Assembly: GCA_020848545.1 (NCBI GenBank)
Contig: JADLHZ010000007.1
Span: forward strand, 62,001-126,000
Reading direction: 5' to 3'
From: Deltaproteobacteria bacterium
GTDB taxonomy: Bacteria; Myxococcota; JADLHZ01
Length of the DNA stretch: 64,000 nucleotides
Part shown: positions 1-15,000 of the stretch, piece by piece
How the letters are laid out: each line of letters starts with the position of its first letter
How positions within the stretch are numbered: position 1 is the first letter of the stretch
Translations under genes and position numbers: made by a program
Notes under the pieces: model-generated
The model's database searches: none
What the model saw: the letters and a program-made list of their open reading frames with translations, nothing else
Told to the model about the DNA's origin: nothing

Positions 1-1422
1 GCATGTGCGCGGAGTGATGCCTCTCACGACGGCGACGCCGTACGATCGCGCCGGCCAAGCCACGGGATTGGTGACCGCGGCCGGAACGAGCGGAGAGAAG
101 CCGCCAGCGCCGTCACCCGCGAGCCATCCGCCGTTGAGCGCCGTCCTCTCGCTGGTGAGCGCGTCGCTCGAGAAGATGTAGGCTTCGGCGACGCCCGCCG
201 CGCCGAAGCGCAGGCGCACCGGCGCGCGGTCGAGGTTCACGACCGCGAAGGCGACGCCGCCGCCCTTGGCGCAATGCGCGTAGATGCGGACGCGGCGACT
301 CCTCGGCGCGATGCGCATCGCGAGGACGCGCGCGCCCATCGTGCGCTTCCACACGACCGACGCGTAGTAGTCGGCGGTCGGCTCCCAAGTCGCCGGATCG
401 ATCAGGCGATAGCGCCCGACGGTCAACGCTTGTCGGGCGACGATCGGGGTCCCGCGGCGCGCCATGAGGCCGAGCTCGTCGAGCCACCAAAACCCCGAGA
501 CGAATGTGCCGGACACGCCGGGCTCGCCGCCGCACTGGGCGTGACCGGTCTCGCCGAGCCAGACGTCGGCCCGCGGTGCGTGCTCGGCGCGCAGCGCCTC
601 GATCGCGTCGGCCCAACCCGTGATCTCGTCCAGGGGCTGGGCCGCCAGCAGCGTCTCGACGGTGGCGGCGCGCGTTTGCAGCGGGCAGCGGCTCGATTGC
701 TGCGGATAGTAGTGCCAGGTGACGACGTCGACAGACGCGCCGCCGGTCCGCAGGAAGTCCGGCAAGATGGGAAATGCCTCGCCGATGATCGGCCAAAACG
801 CGCTCGCGGGGCCGGCGATGCGCGTGCCCGGGCTCTCGCGATCGCGCAGCGCCGCAAGCGTTCCGAGGTCCTTGCTGTAGCGCTCGGCGCCGAGCTCCAG
901 CCCGTGCAGCACCGAGAAAGCGTTGACCTCGTTGCCGAGCTCCCAGAGCGCGACAGGGCAGCCGACGGCGCGCGCGTCGGCGAGGATCTCACTCGCGCGA
1001 TCGATCGTCCACGCGCCAACCGTGTCACGCGGGCCGCGGCCGGCGTTCAGCGTGAACGCGATCTGCAAGTCGAGCGCCGACGCGAACTCGCACGCCGCCG
1101 TCCACGTGCGCCCGAGCATCGCTTTCGTGTAGCCCGGCGGGATCGCGGCGGTGGCGTCGCGCGCGTAGAACGTGCGATCCGAGTCCGTCCCGCCGATGCG
1201 CAGGATCGCTGGTGCGAGCTCTCGAGCGAGGCGGCGCAGCGGCGCGCTCGCGAAGTCGAGCGGCGCTGGCTCGAGCATTTGCGACGCATCCACGGTGAAG
1301 GACAAGAAGCGTTCGTCCACTTCGGCGACGATCGCGTCCTCGACGGAAACGTCGACGTCTGCGTCGCGCGCAGAGCAAGTGATAGCGAGCGGACAGGCGA
1401 CGATGAGGAGCCAGCGCTTCAT
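1..1422 (-). CDS. GH79 heparanase-like glycoside hydrolase, C-terminus beyond window
   Basis: The frame is open from ATG at 1422 through base 1, giving 474 residues without a stop. It carries the landmarks of clan GH-A family 79: an early RIGGTDSD strand (about residues 76-83), the acid/base motif WELGNEVN with Glu165, and the nucleophile motif WLGETGHAQCGG with Glu291, which mirrors heparanase ELGNEP and LGET. The N-terminus (MKRWLLIVAC, a second Cys at 16) looks like a signal or lipoprotein peptide. It probably cleaves a uronic-acid-containing polysaccharide outside the cytoplasm. Its start overlaps the stop of the upstream beta-helix gene as ATGA, so the two are probably co-translated. The family call is firm; the substrate is unknown. 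Confidence 0.85.
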   Translation of the reverse strand, partial: MKRWLLIVACPLAITCSARDADVDVSVEDAIVAEVDERFLSFTVDASQMLEPAPLDFASAPLRRLARELAPAILRIGGTDSDRTFYARDATAAIPPGYTKAMLGRTWTAACEFASALDLQIAFTLNAGRGPRDTVGAWTIDRASEILADARAVGCPVALWELGNEVNAFSVLHGLELGAERYSKDLGTLAALRDRESPGTRIAGPASAFWPIIGEAFPILPDFLRTGGASVDVVTWHYYPQQSSRCPLQTRAATVETLLAAQPLDEITGWADAIEALRAEHAPRADVWLGETGHAQCGGEPGVSGTFVSGFWWLDELGLMARRGTPIVARQALTVGRYRLIDPATWEPTADYYASVVWKRTMGARVLAMRIAPRSRRVRIYAHCAKGGGVAFAVVNLDRAPVRLRFGAAGVAEAYIFSSDALTSERTALNGGWLAGDGAGGFSPLVPAAVTNPVAWPARSYGVAVVRGITPRTC

Positions 1423-3221
1423 GGCGCTGCGAGCTCATGGACGCCGATGTCCGGCGCGCGCTGCTGCGGCCGCGCGATGCCCACGAAGTCGCTGCCGGTG
1501 CTCGCCGCGCCAGCGTCGATCGCCGGGCTGCCGGCGGCCAAGCGAAAGTCGAGCGCGGCCGGGGCGACGAACATCGGATCGGCGACGACGCTCGCGGCGC
1601 TCCACGCCGGCGCCGCCCCCGCGTTGAAGAACAAGTTGTGACTGGCGATGAGCGCGGCCGCTCCGGCAGCCGCCTCGATCGTCACGTAACTCTGCCCAGC
1701 GTCCGCGTAGACGATGTTGTTTCTGAACGTCACCTTGCCGGCGCCGGCGCGCTCGATGAGCAGCTGCGCGTGGCTGCCGGCGTAGCCCGGCGAGCCGTTG
1801 CCCATCAGCACGTTGTGCTCGATGATCACCGTGCCGTTCGGATCGTTGACGCGCAGCCCGGGATCGCCGGCGCCGATGATCACGTTGTTCCTGACGACGA
1901 TCGTTCCGAGGATGTCGTCGTCACCGTCGCTGCCGCCGAGCACGATGTTGTTGAGCTCGGAGCCGACGAGCAGGTTGTCGTGGATCGTCACGTTGTCGAC
2001 CCGATCGCCGTCCAAGTGCCCGTACACTTGGATCGCGCGCGAGCCGTTTTGCCCATCGATGTGGTTCCAGCCAAAGTCGATGTCGGAGTTGGTGCCGAAG
2101 CCTTGGAGGTAGAACCCCGAGCCGTTCATCTTCTCGCCGCGCTCGCCGTTGTTGTGGATCCGATTGCCGTAGATCCGATAGTGCGCGCTGTCGCCCATGA
2201 TCCCGAACGATCCGCTGTTCGAATAGACGCCGTCGTAGGAGTGGTTGCCCACGATTCGGTGGCCGTCACCTCTGAGCTCGACCGTGCCGCCGTAGCCCGT
2301 CATCCGCAGGTTCGCGAACACGTAGTGATCGATGTCGCCGTCGACGAAGAGCGCGCGGCGCATCGGTCGCGGCGCCCCGAGCACGGGAGGATCGCCCGGA
2401 TAGCCGACGTAGGCGATCGGCGCGCTCTCGGTGCCCGGCGCGTCGTTGTCGGTGAAGAGGCAGAGCACGCAGTCCCAGCCGGGGTAGCGGGGATCCGCGG
2501 TGCTCAACGCCCCGCCCTTGACGTAGACGATGTCTCCCGGCCCGACTTGCCCGCGCCGGCGATAGAGCGTTCGCCACGGCTGGTCGCGCGCGCCGGTGTT
2601 GCTGTCGTTCGCGTTGGCGGCGCCCCGCTCCACGAAGAAGATGTCGCCTGCGCGCACGGTGAAGGGCCGCGCGTTGGAAGCGCAGCCGCCGACGGTGACG
2701 ACGATGTCACCGCTCGTGACGTTCGCGCCGAGCTGCACGACGATGATGTCCAGCTTGCGCGCGAGCGCGTTGTCGGCGCCCCACGAGACGTAGCGCGCGA
2801 CTTCATGGCCGCCGATGGTCACGGTCGAGCTGCCGCGGGCGGCGCCGAAGTTCTCGCCGTAGAGGGTGACGAACGCGCCAAGATCGCCCTCGCCGCCGCT
2901 GTTCGGGCCGCTCGTGAGATCGGTGAAGAACAGCGCGGGCGCTCCTGCCGGCACGCCGGCGAAGGTGTCGGCGCTTCCCGGCGGCACCGGCGTACCCATC
3001 GGCGCGTCGATCGGCGCGTCGATCGGCGCGTCGATCGGTGCCGTCGTCGCGGCTGGCGTCGCCGCGCTCGCTGCCGGCGCTGCATCTGAGGGCGGCGACG
3101 GGCAAGCGCTCGCGGTCGCGCCCGACGGATCGCGCGAGAAGGGCGCCGACATCGGTGTCACGACGCCGCCGCAGCAATGCAACGAGAAAGCGACCCCCAG
3201 GAGCAAGAAGGAGCGCGACAT
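1419..3221 (-). CDS. Secreted IPT/TIG + right-handed beta-helix protein (choice-of-anchor Q)
   Basis: A 600-aa protein. ATG at 3221 is preferred over an upstream ATG because GGGAGAGG precedes it and it starts a lipoprotein-like signal (MSRSFLLLGVAFSLHCCGG). After a Pro/Ala linker with a DAPI repeat comes an IPT/TIG-like Ig domain (about 85-190, YGENFGAARGSSTVTIGG). Then follow parallel beta-helix repeats rich in N, G and I (about 230-520, e.g. GNRIHNNGE, IHDNLLVG), as in pectate-lyase-like folds. The end (GSPAIDAG...DIGVHE) matches the choice-of-anchor Q ending. It is probably a surface polysaccharide-binding or lyase-like protein. It is coupled by a 4-base overlap to the GH79 gene, suggesting one carbohydrate-active unit. 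Confidence 0.8.
   Translation of the reverse strand: MSRSFLLLGVAFSLHCCGGVVTPMSAPFSRDPSGATASACPSPPSDAAPAASAATPAATTAPIDAPIDAPIDAPMGTPVPPGSADTFAGVPAGAPALFFTDLTSGPNSGGEGDLGAFVTLYGENFGAARGSSTVTIGGHEVARYVSWGADNALARKLDIIVVQLGANVTSGDIVVTVGGCASNARPFTVRAGDIFFVERGAANANDSNTGARDQPWRTLYRRRGQVGPGDIVYVKGGALSTADPRYPGWDCVLCLFTDNDAPGTESAPIAYVGYPGDPPVLGAPRPMRRALFVDGDIDHYVFANLRMTGYGGTVELRGDGHRIVGNHSYDGVYSNSGSFGIMGDSAHYRIYGNRIHNNGERGEKMNGSGFYLQGFGTNSDIDFGWNHIDGQNGSRAIQVYGHLDGDRVDNVTIHDNLLVGSELNNIVLGGSDGDDDILGTIVVRNNVIIGAGDPGLRVNDPNGTVIIEHNVLMGNGSPGYAGSHAQLLIERAGAGKVTFRNNIVYADAGQSYVTIEAAAGAAALIASHNLFFNAGAAPAWSAASVVADPMFVAPAALDFRLAAGSPAIDAGAASTGSDFVGIARPQQRAPDIGVHELAAP
3001..3036. repeat. Three tandem copies of a 12-bp unit in the beta-helix gene
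   Basis: GGCGCGTCGATC is repeated three times in a row. On the coding (minus) strand it encodes the Asp-Ala-Pro-Ile linker between the signal peptide and the TIG domain. The copy number can change without breaking the frame. Confidence 0.9.
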
Positions 3222-3396
3222 ACGTTCACCTCTCCCCCGCTTTCTGCAGCATGGGTGCCAGCGCCTCACCTCGGCGCCGAGGCTTCACAAACCCGCGCCG
3301 GCGCTCGCGTTGCGCCCTGTGACACTCCACTGTGACATCGACATTTGCCGCTCCGAAGCGCTCCACGCGCGCAGCGCCCGTGCTAGACGCGCGCGC

Positions 3397-4395
3397 ATGT
3401 ACCGCCGCTTGGAACGCCCGCCTGATCTTCCTCCCTTCCTCTCCCGCTTCGGCATCCGTAGCGTGCGGCAAGTGCGCGCCGATCTCGGCACCGTCATCCG
3501 CCACATCCCGCGCCGCGATCGTTTTCGCTTCAACTTGAGCTCGGCCGGGCTCTTTCGCCCCGAGCTCGCGCTGCCGGCGTACCTTGGCCTGGTGCCAAAG
3601 GACGGCCTCGCGCCGATCTTCAACTTCTTCGATCGCTCGGGCGGCGGAAAAAACTTTCGCTCCTTCGTCACGCGCGACACGGCGAAGGACTATCGCGGCG
3701 GCCGCTTGAGCTACGACGAGCACGACGGCACCGACTTCGTCTGTCCACCGGGCACGCCGCTCGCTTGCGCCGCGCCTGGCATCCTCGTCGCCGTGCGCGA
3801 GAACTGGCTGCGCGGCGGCCTCACCGCGTGCGTCGATCACGGCGGCGGCCTCGTCACGCAGTACACGCACGTCGCGAAGGTCGTCGCGGAGATCGGGCAG
3901 CCCTTGCGCCGCGGCGACACCGTGGCGCTCAGCGGTCACGGCGGCATGGACATGACGCAGTTCTACCCGCTGGTGCCGCCCCACGTGCACTTCATGGTCT
4001 TCGTCAACGGCGCACCGCTCGATCCCTATCGCCGCCCCGGCGAGCCCGATCACGGCGGCACTTGGCTCACGCGCAACGATCCGCGTCCGAGCGCCGCGCT
4101 CGACGAAAGCGCGCCGGCGCATCTGCGCGATCTGGCGGTCGATGAAGCCGCCGTCGACGCCGCGGTCTCCGCCTGCAACGATCCTGCGATCCGCGCCGAG
4201 CTCGAGCGCGCGACCTCAGCCGCGGGCCGCGCGGCGATCCTCGAAGACAGCTTCCACCATGATCGCTTCTCGTGGCCGCCGGGCGCGGCGCGATCGTTGC
4301 GCGGCGCGGCGGCATCAGAAACCCGCCTCACGCTGCCGCTGCCGGCGACGGACTACCGCGGCGCGTGCGTCATCGATCGCTCTTGGACTCGCTGA
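3397..4395 (+). CDS. M23 family metallopeptidase-like protein
   Basis: A 332-aa protein starting at ATG 3397 (MYRRLERPPDLPP); the frame is open further upstream, but that part would run into the divergent gene. The LytM/M23 core is visible: HDGTD (the H-x3-D zinc pair), QYTHV (the usual Y-x-H strand) and HVHF (the HxH pair), within about residues 110-220. All zinc ligands are present, so it may be an active endopeptidase. There is no signal peptide, so periplasmic action on peptidoglycan is uncertain. The last 100 residues are helical with no recognised domain. Its 3' end overlaps the convergent acyltransferase gene by 26 bp. Confidence 0.75.
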   Translation: MYRRLERPPDLPPFLSRFGIRSVRQVRADLGTVIRHIPRRDRFRFNLSSAGLFRPELALPAYLGLVPKDGLAPIFNFFDRSGGGKNFRSFVTRDTAKDYRGGRLSYDEHDGTDFVCPPGTPLACAAPGILVAVRENWLRGGLTACVDHGGGLVTQYTHVAKVVAEIGQPLRRGDTVALSGHGGMDMTQFYPLVPPHVHFMVFVNGAPLDPYRRPGEPDHGGTWLTRNDPRPSAALDESAPAHLRDLAVDEAAVDAAVSACNDPAIRAELERATSAAGRAAILEDSFHHDRFSWPPGAARSLRGAAASETRLTLPLPATDYRGACVIDRSWTR

Positions 4396-5929
4396 GCGCG
4401 ATCGACCACGGTGTCGGCACGCTCGCGAGCGGCCGATGCGACGCTGCTTCCACGCGCAGGTCGCCGAGCACCCGGTTCGCCACGGCGCGAAACACCGTCG
4501 CGCGCTCGATGGCCGTGACCGAGCAAGCAAAGTCGAGGTCGCCGAACAGGCGGGTGTCGCCGTCGCGCACCGCTCGGGCGACGGCGTCCTGCAGCCGGCG
4601 TGCGTCCTCCGGCGACAGCTCGTCGCGCACGGTGGAAAGGAAGCGCTCGCCGAGCCGGCGATCGATCTGGAGCCCTTGCGTGAAGCTCGCGTTCAGCGCC
4701 GCTTGGATCGCCTCGATCTGCGGCGGCCGCTGCGGATCGATCGTCAACGTGCCAGCGTGGGCGAAGCGCACGTGCGTCTCGGTCTGCACCGCGAACGAGC
4801 CCTTCGGCACCAGCGTCGCGGTCCCTTCGATGGTGAAGCACACGACGTGCACGGGCTGGCCGATGACCCGCGCGGTGTCGAGCGCCAAGTGCGCCGCGCC
4901 CTTCTTCAAGTGCGAGAGCTCGCCGTCCCGCCGCGCCTGAGAGGTGTAGTAGCCGGCGTCCTGGCGCTCGCCCCGATCACCCCTGTGCGCGAGCGCGCGG
5001 GTGCCCTGCGGGAAGATCGCGACGTCGATGGGAAACGCGGCGAGCTTCTTCGACGCGTCGCCGATCGCGTTCTTGCCACCGGCGCCCTTGCGATCCACGA
5101 ACACCATGTCGACCGCTTCGATCAGCTTGCCGATCCCGATCCACGAGTAGACGAGCGCGTTGTCGACGAAGTGATCCTTCGCCGCGATGTAGCGTACGCG
5201 CAGGCGGCGGCCGTCCTTCAAGCGCGCCGTGCTCAGCGCGAAGAACGCGAACACGAAGTCCAAGTGGCTCTTGTGGTTGAACGCGAGCACGAGCTTGCCT
5301 TCGATCTTCGCGAGCTCGTCGAGGCCCTCGACAGTGAGACGCGAGCCGAACAATTGCAGCACGCGCGAGCCCCAGAGCGTGGCCATGGCGTCGAAGGTCT
5401 CGCGCCCATACTGCGGCCCGCACGTCGCGAGCACACGGTAGGCGCTGCGCGCGAACATCGCGGTGTCGTAGAGCGCGCGCACGAGCGGCTTCTTGCTCTG
5501 CAAGGGCGGCGCGCCGGTGGTGAACGAAACGTCCGTGGGATCGATCGTGCGCGTCGCTCGCGCCGGCAGCGCGATCGCACGCGGCCCGAGGCGATCGTAG
5601 TAGCGATCGAAGTACTCCTGCGGATGGATCGTCGGGTTCATGCGCATCAGCTCGGTCATCGCCAGGCCGACGTTGACGTGCCGCTGATACGCCGCCGCCG
5701 CCAACACCGCGCCGAACACGTGCGCCACAGACGATGCGTCGAACCCATCGCCGAAGAGCACGCGCGTCAGATCGTACGCGGCAAGGAACACCATCGCGAC
5801 CCCGACGGTGTGATCGCGCAAGTGGCCGTAGAGGTACTCGAGCTCACCGAGGCGGCGATTCAAACGAGCCGGCGCCGACGGAAGGAGCACGGGGGCGTAG
5901 AAGACGACGAGAGCAACGAGCAACGACAT
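4370..5929 (-). CDS. PlsC-type 1-acyl-glycerophosphate acyltransferase family protein
   Basis: A 519-aa protein. The acyltransferase block has the H-x4-D catalytic motif NHKSHLD (about residues 218-224) and IFPQGTR, a variant of the FPEGTR substrate motif with Gln for Glu. About 215 N-terminal residues, including a hydrophobic start (MSLLVALVVFYAPVLL), are not a known domain. An alternative GTG at 5986 directly follows the stop of the upstream gene and would add 19 residues; I prefer the ATG that begins the membrane anchor. It probably acylates a lysophospholipid or related acceptor at the inner membrane. It is the last gene of the dehydratase-activase operon. Confidence 0.8.
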   Translation of the reverse strand: MSLLVALVVFYAPVLLPSAPARLNRRLGELEYLYGHLRDHTVGVAMVFLAAYDLTRVLFGDGFDASSVAHVFGAVLAAAAYQRHVNVGLAMTELMRMNPTIHPQEYFDRYYDRLGPRAIALPARATRTIDPTDVSFTTGAPPLQSKKPLVRALYDTAMFARSAYRVLATCGPQYGRETFDAMATLWGSRVLQLFGSRLTVEGLDELAKIEGKLVLAFNHKSHLDFVFAFFALSTARLKDGRRLRVRYIAAKDHFVDNALVYSWIGIGKLIEAVDMVFVDRKGAGGKNAIGDASKKLAAFPIDVAIFPQGTRALAHRGDRGERQDAGYYTSQARRDGELSHLKKGAAHLALDTARVIGQPVHVVCFTIEGTATLVPKGSFAVQTETHVRFAHAGTLTIDPQRPPQIEAIQAALNASFTQGLQIDRRLGERFLSTVRDELSPEDARRLQDAVARAVRDGDTRLFGDLDFACSVTAIERATVFRAVANRVLGDLRVEAASHRPLASVPTPWSIALSESKSDR

Positions 5930-5986
5930 GTGAAATCCAAGCGTGTGAAATTCTTCCTCTCGATCGGGAACCCTCTCAAACGTCAC

Positions 5987-11289
<5,303 letters not shown>

Positions 11290-11302
11290 GTGGCGGCCGA
11301 AG

Positions 11303-11322
11303 TAGACTGAACATCCAGTCTA
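11303..11322. promoter_or_regulatory. TetR-operator-like perfect palindrome
   Basis: TAGACTGAACATCCAGTCTA consists of 7-bp arms TAGACTG/CAGTCTA around a 6-bp centre. A further half-like copy (GACTGGACGGTC) begins at 11331. It lies 14 bp upstream of the activase start, between two divergent genes. Its form resembles operators of TetR-family fatty-acid or drug regulators (ACTGAAC...AGT). The repressor is unknown; the only TetR gene in the window is 36 kb away. Confidence 0.5.
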
Positions 11323-11376
11323 GTGCAAGTGACTGGACGGTCGCGTTTCATGGGCGAGCGTGGCAGGCTCGACTCC

Positions 11377-11742
11377 ATGAAGCCACCGCCGGCCAAGCCG
11401 AAGGCGAAAGAGAAGACCACCGAGGACTTCGACAACTTCAAGAAGGAGAAGCTCCTCAAAGACGCCGAGGCCGCCGCGCGCGTCGACCCTGACGCGGGCG
11501 AGGTCGGCGAAGCGCTCGACGTCGCGCGCGACGTTTACCGCGCCTACGGGATTTACCGGGCGACGCTGAAGGGCCTCACCGCCAAAGGGACGCCCGACGC
11601 CAAGGGCCGGGAGCAGGCCCTCCGCGTGCTGAAGAGCGAAGTCGACGCCGCGGTCGCCGCACGTGCGCCTGACACAGGCGAGCTGATCCAAAAGCTCGTC
11701 AGCGCCTGCAGCCGGACGAACGCGGAGTTTGGGCTCGGCTAA
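11377..11742 (+). CDS. Hypothetical protein, 121 aa
   Basis: I do not recognise this protein. It starts at ATG 11377 (MKPPPAKPKAKEK); in-frame ATG 11350 and GTG 11323 are alternatives. The N-terminus is a Lys/Pro-rich tail, the rest an all-helical domain with alternating charges. There is no signal peptide or membrane segment. It is divergent from the activase operon, with the palindrome at 11303-11322 between them, and could share its control. It ends two bases from the convergent 65-aa gene. Confidence 0.5.
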   Translation: MKPPPAKPKAKEKTTEDFDNFKKEKLLKDAEAAARVDPDAGEVGEALDVARDVYRAYGIYRATLKGLTAKGTPDAKGREQALRVLKSEVDAAVAARAPDTGELIQKLVSACSRTNAEFGLG

Positions 11743-11744
11743 GG

Positions 11745-11942
11745 TCAGTACGCCCCGCCCCAGGGCCCCGCGTAAGGGTTCCGCTTGCGCTTCGTCACCG
11801 GCACCGTCCGCGCCGTGCCCTCGGCCTCCCCGCGATCCGTCGTGCTCGGCGTCTCGGTGACGGGTGTGGCGTTGGCGGTCGGCGTGTAGAACCCGGCGGC
11901 ACTCAGGAGCGTGGTCTTCAAGACGTTGATCAGCGAGCTCAT
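11745..11942 (-). CDS. Small protein, 65 aa
   Basis: A short ORF with an excellent ribosome binding site (GGAGGAATTGACC before ATG 11942), which argues that it is real and fixes the start. The N-terminus is mildly hydrophobic (SSLINVLKTTLLSAAG), the middle Thr/Pro-rich and the C-terminus basic, ending NPYAGPWGGAY. No family is recognised. It follows the 2237-aa gene on the same strand, and an inverted repeat of the island type (12028-12045) lies 86 bp upstream, so it probably has its own promoter. A small secreted substrate or chaperone-like accessory is conceivable but unproven. Confidence 0.6.
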   Translation of the reverse strand: MSSLINVLKTTLLSAAGFYTPTANATPVTETPSTTDRGEAEGTARTVPVTKRKRNPYAGPWGGAY

Positions 11943-12027
11943 GGTCAATTCCTCCGCTATGATCTTCGCGATCGACGCGACGTTCGTGCAAGCGCGTCTT
12001 CGGCCGTACGCCGGCGTTGACGCTTCG

Positions 12028-12045
12028 TGACCAGCAGGCTTGTCG
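12028..12045. promoter_or_regulatory. Island inverted repeat, copy a
   Basis: TGACC-N8-TGTCG with spacer AGCAGGCT. The right arm and spacer end match the island consensus; the left arm has one mismatch (GACC for GACA). It is 86 bp upstream of the 65-aa gene. Confidence 0.55.
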
Positions 12046-12054
12046 CGGCCTCCT

Positions 12055-15000
12055 TCACCGCGCCGCCGTGTACAGATCCGCCACGTCGTCGCCTTGCGGC
12101 TTCCGCTGCTCGTATTCGAGGCTATTGACGCGGTGCAGGGCGCACAGATTCTCGATGAGCTGCAAAACGGCCGCCTCCTTCTCGGCCGTCGAGACCGACA
12201 ACGATCCGAGCAGCATCGTCCACTTCTCCACCGCGTCGAGCTCGCGTACGAGCCGCGCATCGAGCGAGGCCTTCTGCGCCTGGGTCAGCGTCTTCGGATA
12301 GATGTCTTGGCTGGTGAGCATCGCTTTGAGGGCGCTGCCGTCCGCGGTGTAACCGATGAACGCGCCGTCGGGCGTGACGAGCTTGACGAGCACCGTCTCC
12401 GCCGCCACGCGCACGCGCTTGCGCCAGAGGGCCATGTCGAAACCGGGGCGCGATTCGAGCACGCGCACCGCCGGCCACACGGGCTCCTTGAAGCGGATCC
12501 CTCGATCGAGGCGGAGATCCTTCGGCCGCCGCACCGGCGAGTCGGTCGACGCCACGTCTTCGCCGAAGAGCTGGCGCAAGCGCGCGTGCAGGGGCGACTT
12601 CTCCGAGTAGTACCAGTAGTCAGCGCGCGACCCGACGGCATACTTTCCCGTTCGCAGCGCCGAGATGTCGTCGTAAGGGCCATTCGTCACCTCCACCTTT
12701 TCGTCGAGCCGCAGCATCCCCGCTTCCGGAATGCCGAGCTCTCGCCACAGACGCATCGCCGGCAGCGCCTCCTGGCGGCCTCCGAGCGCGTCGCTCACCT
12801 CGCTCACGAAGTCCGGAAGCGACGTGAGGGTCGACATCCACATCAGTGGGTTCGCCTTGGCCATCAGCCTCGGCGCCAGGCGCCCTGCGAGCCGAAACAG
12901 GCTCGTCACCGCCGCCAGCTCGCCGCCGGTCACCAACGCCGACACGCCCATCCTCTTGACCTTGTCGATCGCCGAGAGCGACCCATCGTGCAGCGTGGCC
13001 CCGAGCTCGAGGAAGAAGCGCCGGCTGCCGAGCACGATCACGAGGTAGAAGCTCGGCGACGTCAGGGTTCCGGCGAGCGTGCGACCAGAGCCGCGCACGA
13101 GCTCCACGCTCGCGCCTTTGATGCCGGCGCCCTGAAAAGCGAGCGCCACCGACCGCGCCCGGAGCCGCGCTTCCAGGCGAAGCGTGCTCAAGCGCTCGCG
13201 CACGGTCTCCGCCTGCACACCGACGCGCTTCATCGTGCGATCGACCTCGTCTTTGAAGGCCTCGAACGCCTTCTTGCGCTCGGGCGTGAGCGCCTGGCCT
13301 TGCACTTCCTTGGCCCAGGCGTCGTAGTGCGCTTCGAGCGCCGCCAGCGTTCCCGCCACCTTCGCGTCGAGCGTGCCGTAGCGCTTCTTCATCACCTCGA
13401 GCTTCTTCGTGACCTCCTCGCCGAGCGCGGCCTCGGTCACGTCATGCCCGCCGGAGCGCACGCGCACCTTGCCGTCCTTGCCGAGGATCACGCGCACGCG
13501 CACGCCTGTCTTCTCGTCGCTCCATGCATAGAGGCGCTCACCGGTGCGCAGCTTCGCGCGGTCGAGGGCGCCCCCGAGTGTCGGGACGGCGATCGGCGCT
13601 TCGGGCACGGGCACCCGCGCCTTCACCCGGTACAAACGATCGAGCGCCTCGTGGATCGCCGCCGCCTGGTCGGCACTCGCGAGGCGCGCGCGCTCGCTGA
13701 AGTCCATGACCAGCGCAGCCCGATCGGCGCCCTTGATCGCGCTCAGCGAATGATGCCGGTAGTGCGAGAGGATCGCGTCGGCGTCGGCTTCGGCGAGCCC
13801 CATCGCTTTGCAGCGCCGTGCGAGCTCGGCATCGTCGCCGGCGGTGTAGAGGCGCAGGAGCTTCAGGAGCACCGCGTTGCGCACGAGAACCTCTCGCGGC
13901 GCCTTGCCGGGCTCGCGCACACGCCACGGGTAGCTCTCCTTGGCGTTGCGCACGAGCTCCTCGAGGCGCGGCGCGCCGGCGCTCGCGTGCGCGTCCACGA
14001 CCACCGCAAGCGTGCGCATGTCCGCCACGCTCCTCTCGAGTACCTTCATGAGCTCTTTCTCTTCGCGACCGTCGATCCCGAGCCGGCGCTTGGCCTCGCC
14101 GTCGATCGCTTCGCCGCGGCCGTAGCGAAGCAAGTCGCGCACCGGCACCGTCAGCGTGCGCGCGGGGCCGCCTGGCTTGCGCGCGATCTCGATCGTGACC
14201 CGCCCATGACCGCCGCGCTCGAGGTCATCCATCAAGAACGCACGCGTGGAGGCGTTGAGCACCGGCTTGAGCGAGCGATCGAGCTGAAAACGGACCGGGG
14301 AGAGTGAGCTCGCGTACGCACGCACGCGGCCGAGCGCGCGCCCTGCCGCGCCGGTCGGATCGAGCGCGACCTCGGCGAGCGAGGCCAGGCGGCTGTAAGC
14401 GGCCGCGACGCCGCGACGGTAGGCGCCGCGCTGTGCCACTTCGACGGCGACGGGCTCGGCAGACACCGCGCCCGAGCCGAGTACGACGAACGGCTTGCCG
14501 CGGATCACCCGCCGCTCGCGCCAACGCGAGTACATCGTGCCTGAGCCTTCCATGACGAGCTGCTTGCTGGTCCGCCACAGCGCGCGCGTCGGGCCGCCGT
14601 ACATCTTGTACATCATCGGCGCGTAGACCAGGGCTTTGCCGAGCAGGACGTCGAGGTGTCCCTCCGCCGCCTCGTGCGCGAGATCCTGCGCGAAGCCCAC
14701 GGGCGAGATGAAGTCGGTGATCATGACCCACGTTTGCAGACCACGCTTGAGTCCTTTGGCGATCCGCGCCTCCGCCTCGCGCCGCTCGTCGGGCGTGCGC
14801 GCGCGAAAGAGATCGAGGTAGCCGCCGGCGATCTCGACGCCCGGTCCCACCGTCTGATCGTAGCTAAAGAGCGTGTGCATCAGATAGCCAAAGAGCAGCG
14901 CGCTCGCCATCGCCGTCTGCGCCGCCCGCTCGGGATCGAGCTCGAGCCCAGCGCGCCACGATTGAAAGCGCGCGCGCAGCTGCTCGTTCTCCGGCGCGGC

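Noticed and set aside
5930..5986. GTG start at 5986 for the acyltransferase, directly after the upstream stop.
   Set aside because: Possible by coupling, but the added 19 polar residues precede a natural membrane-anchor start at ATG 5929. Kept as an alternative only.
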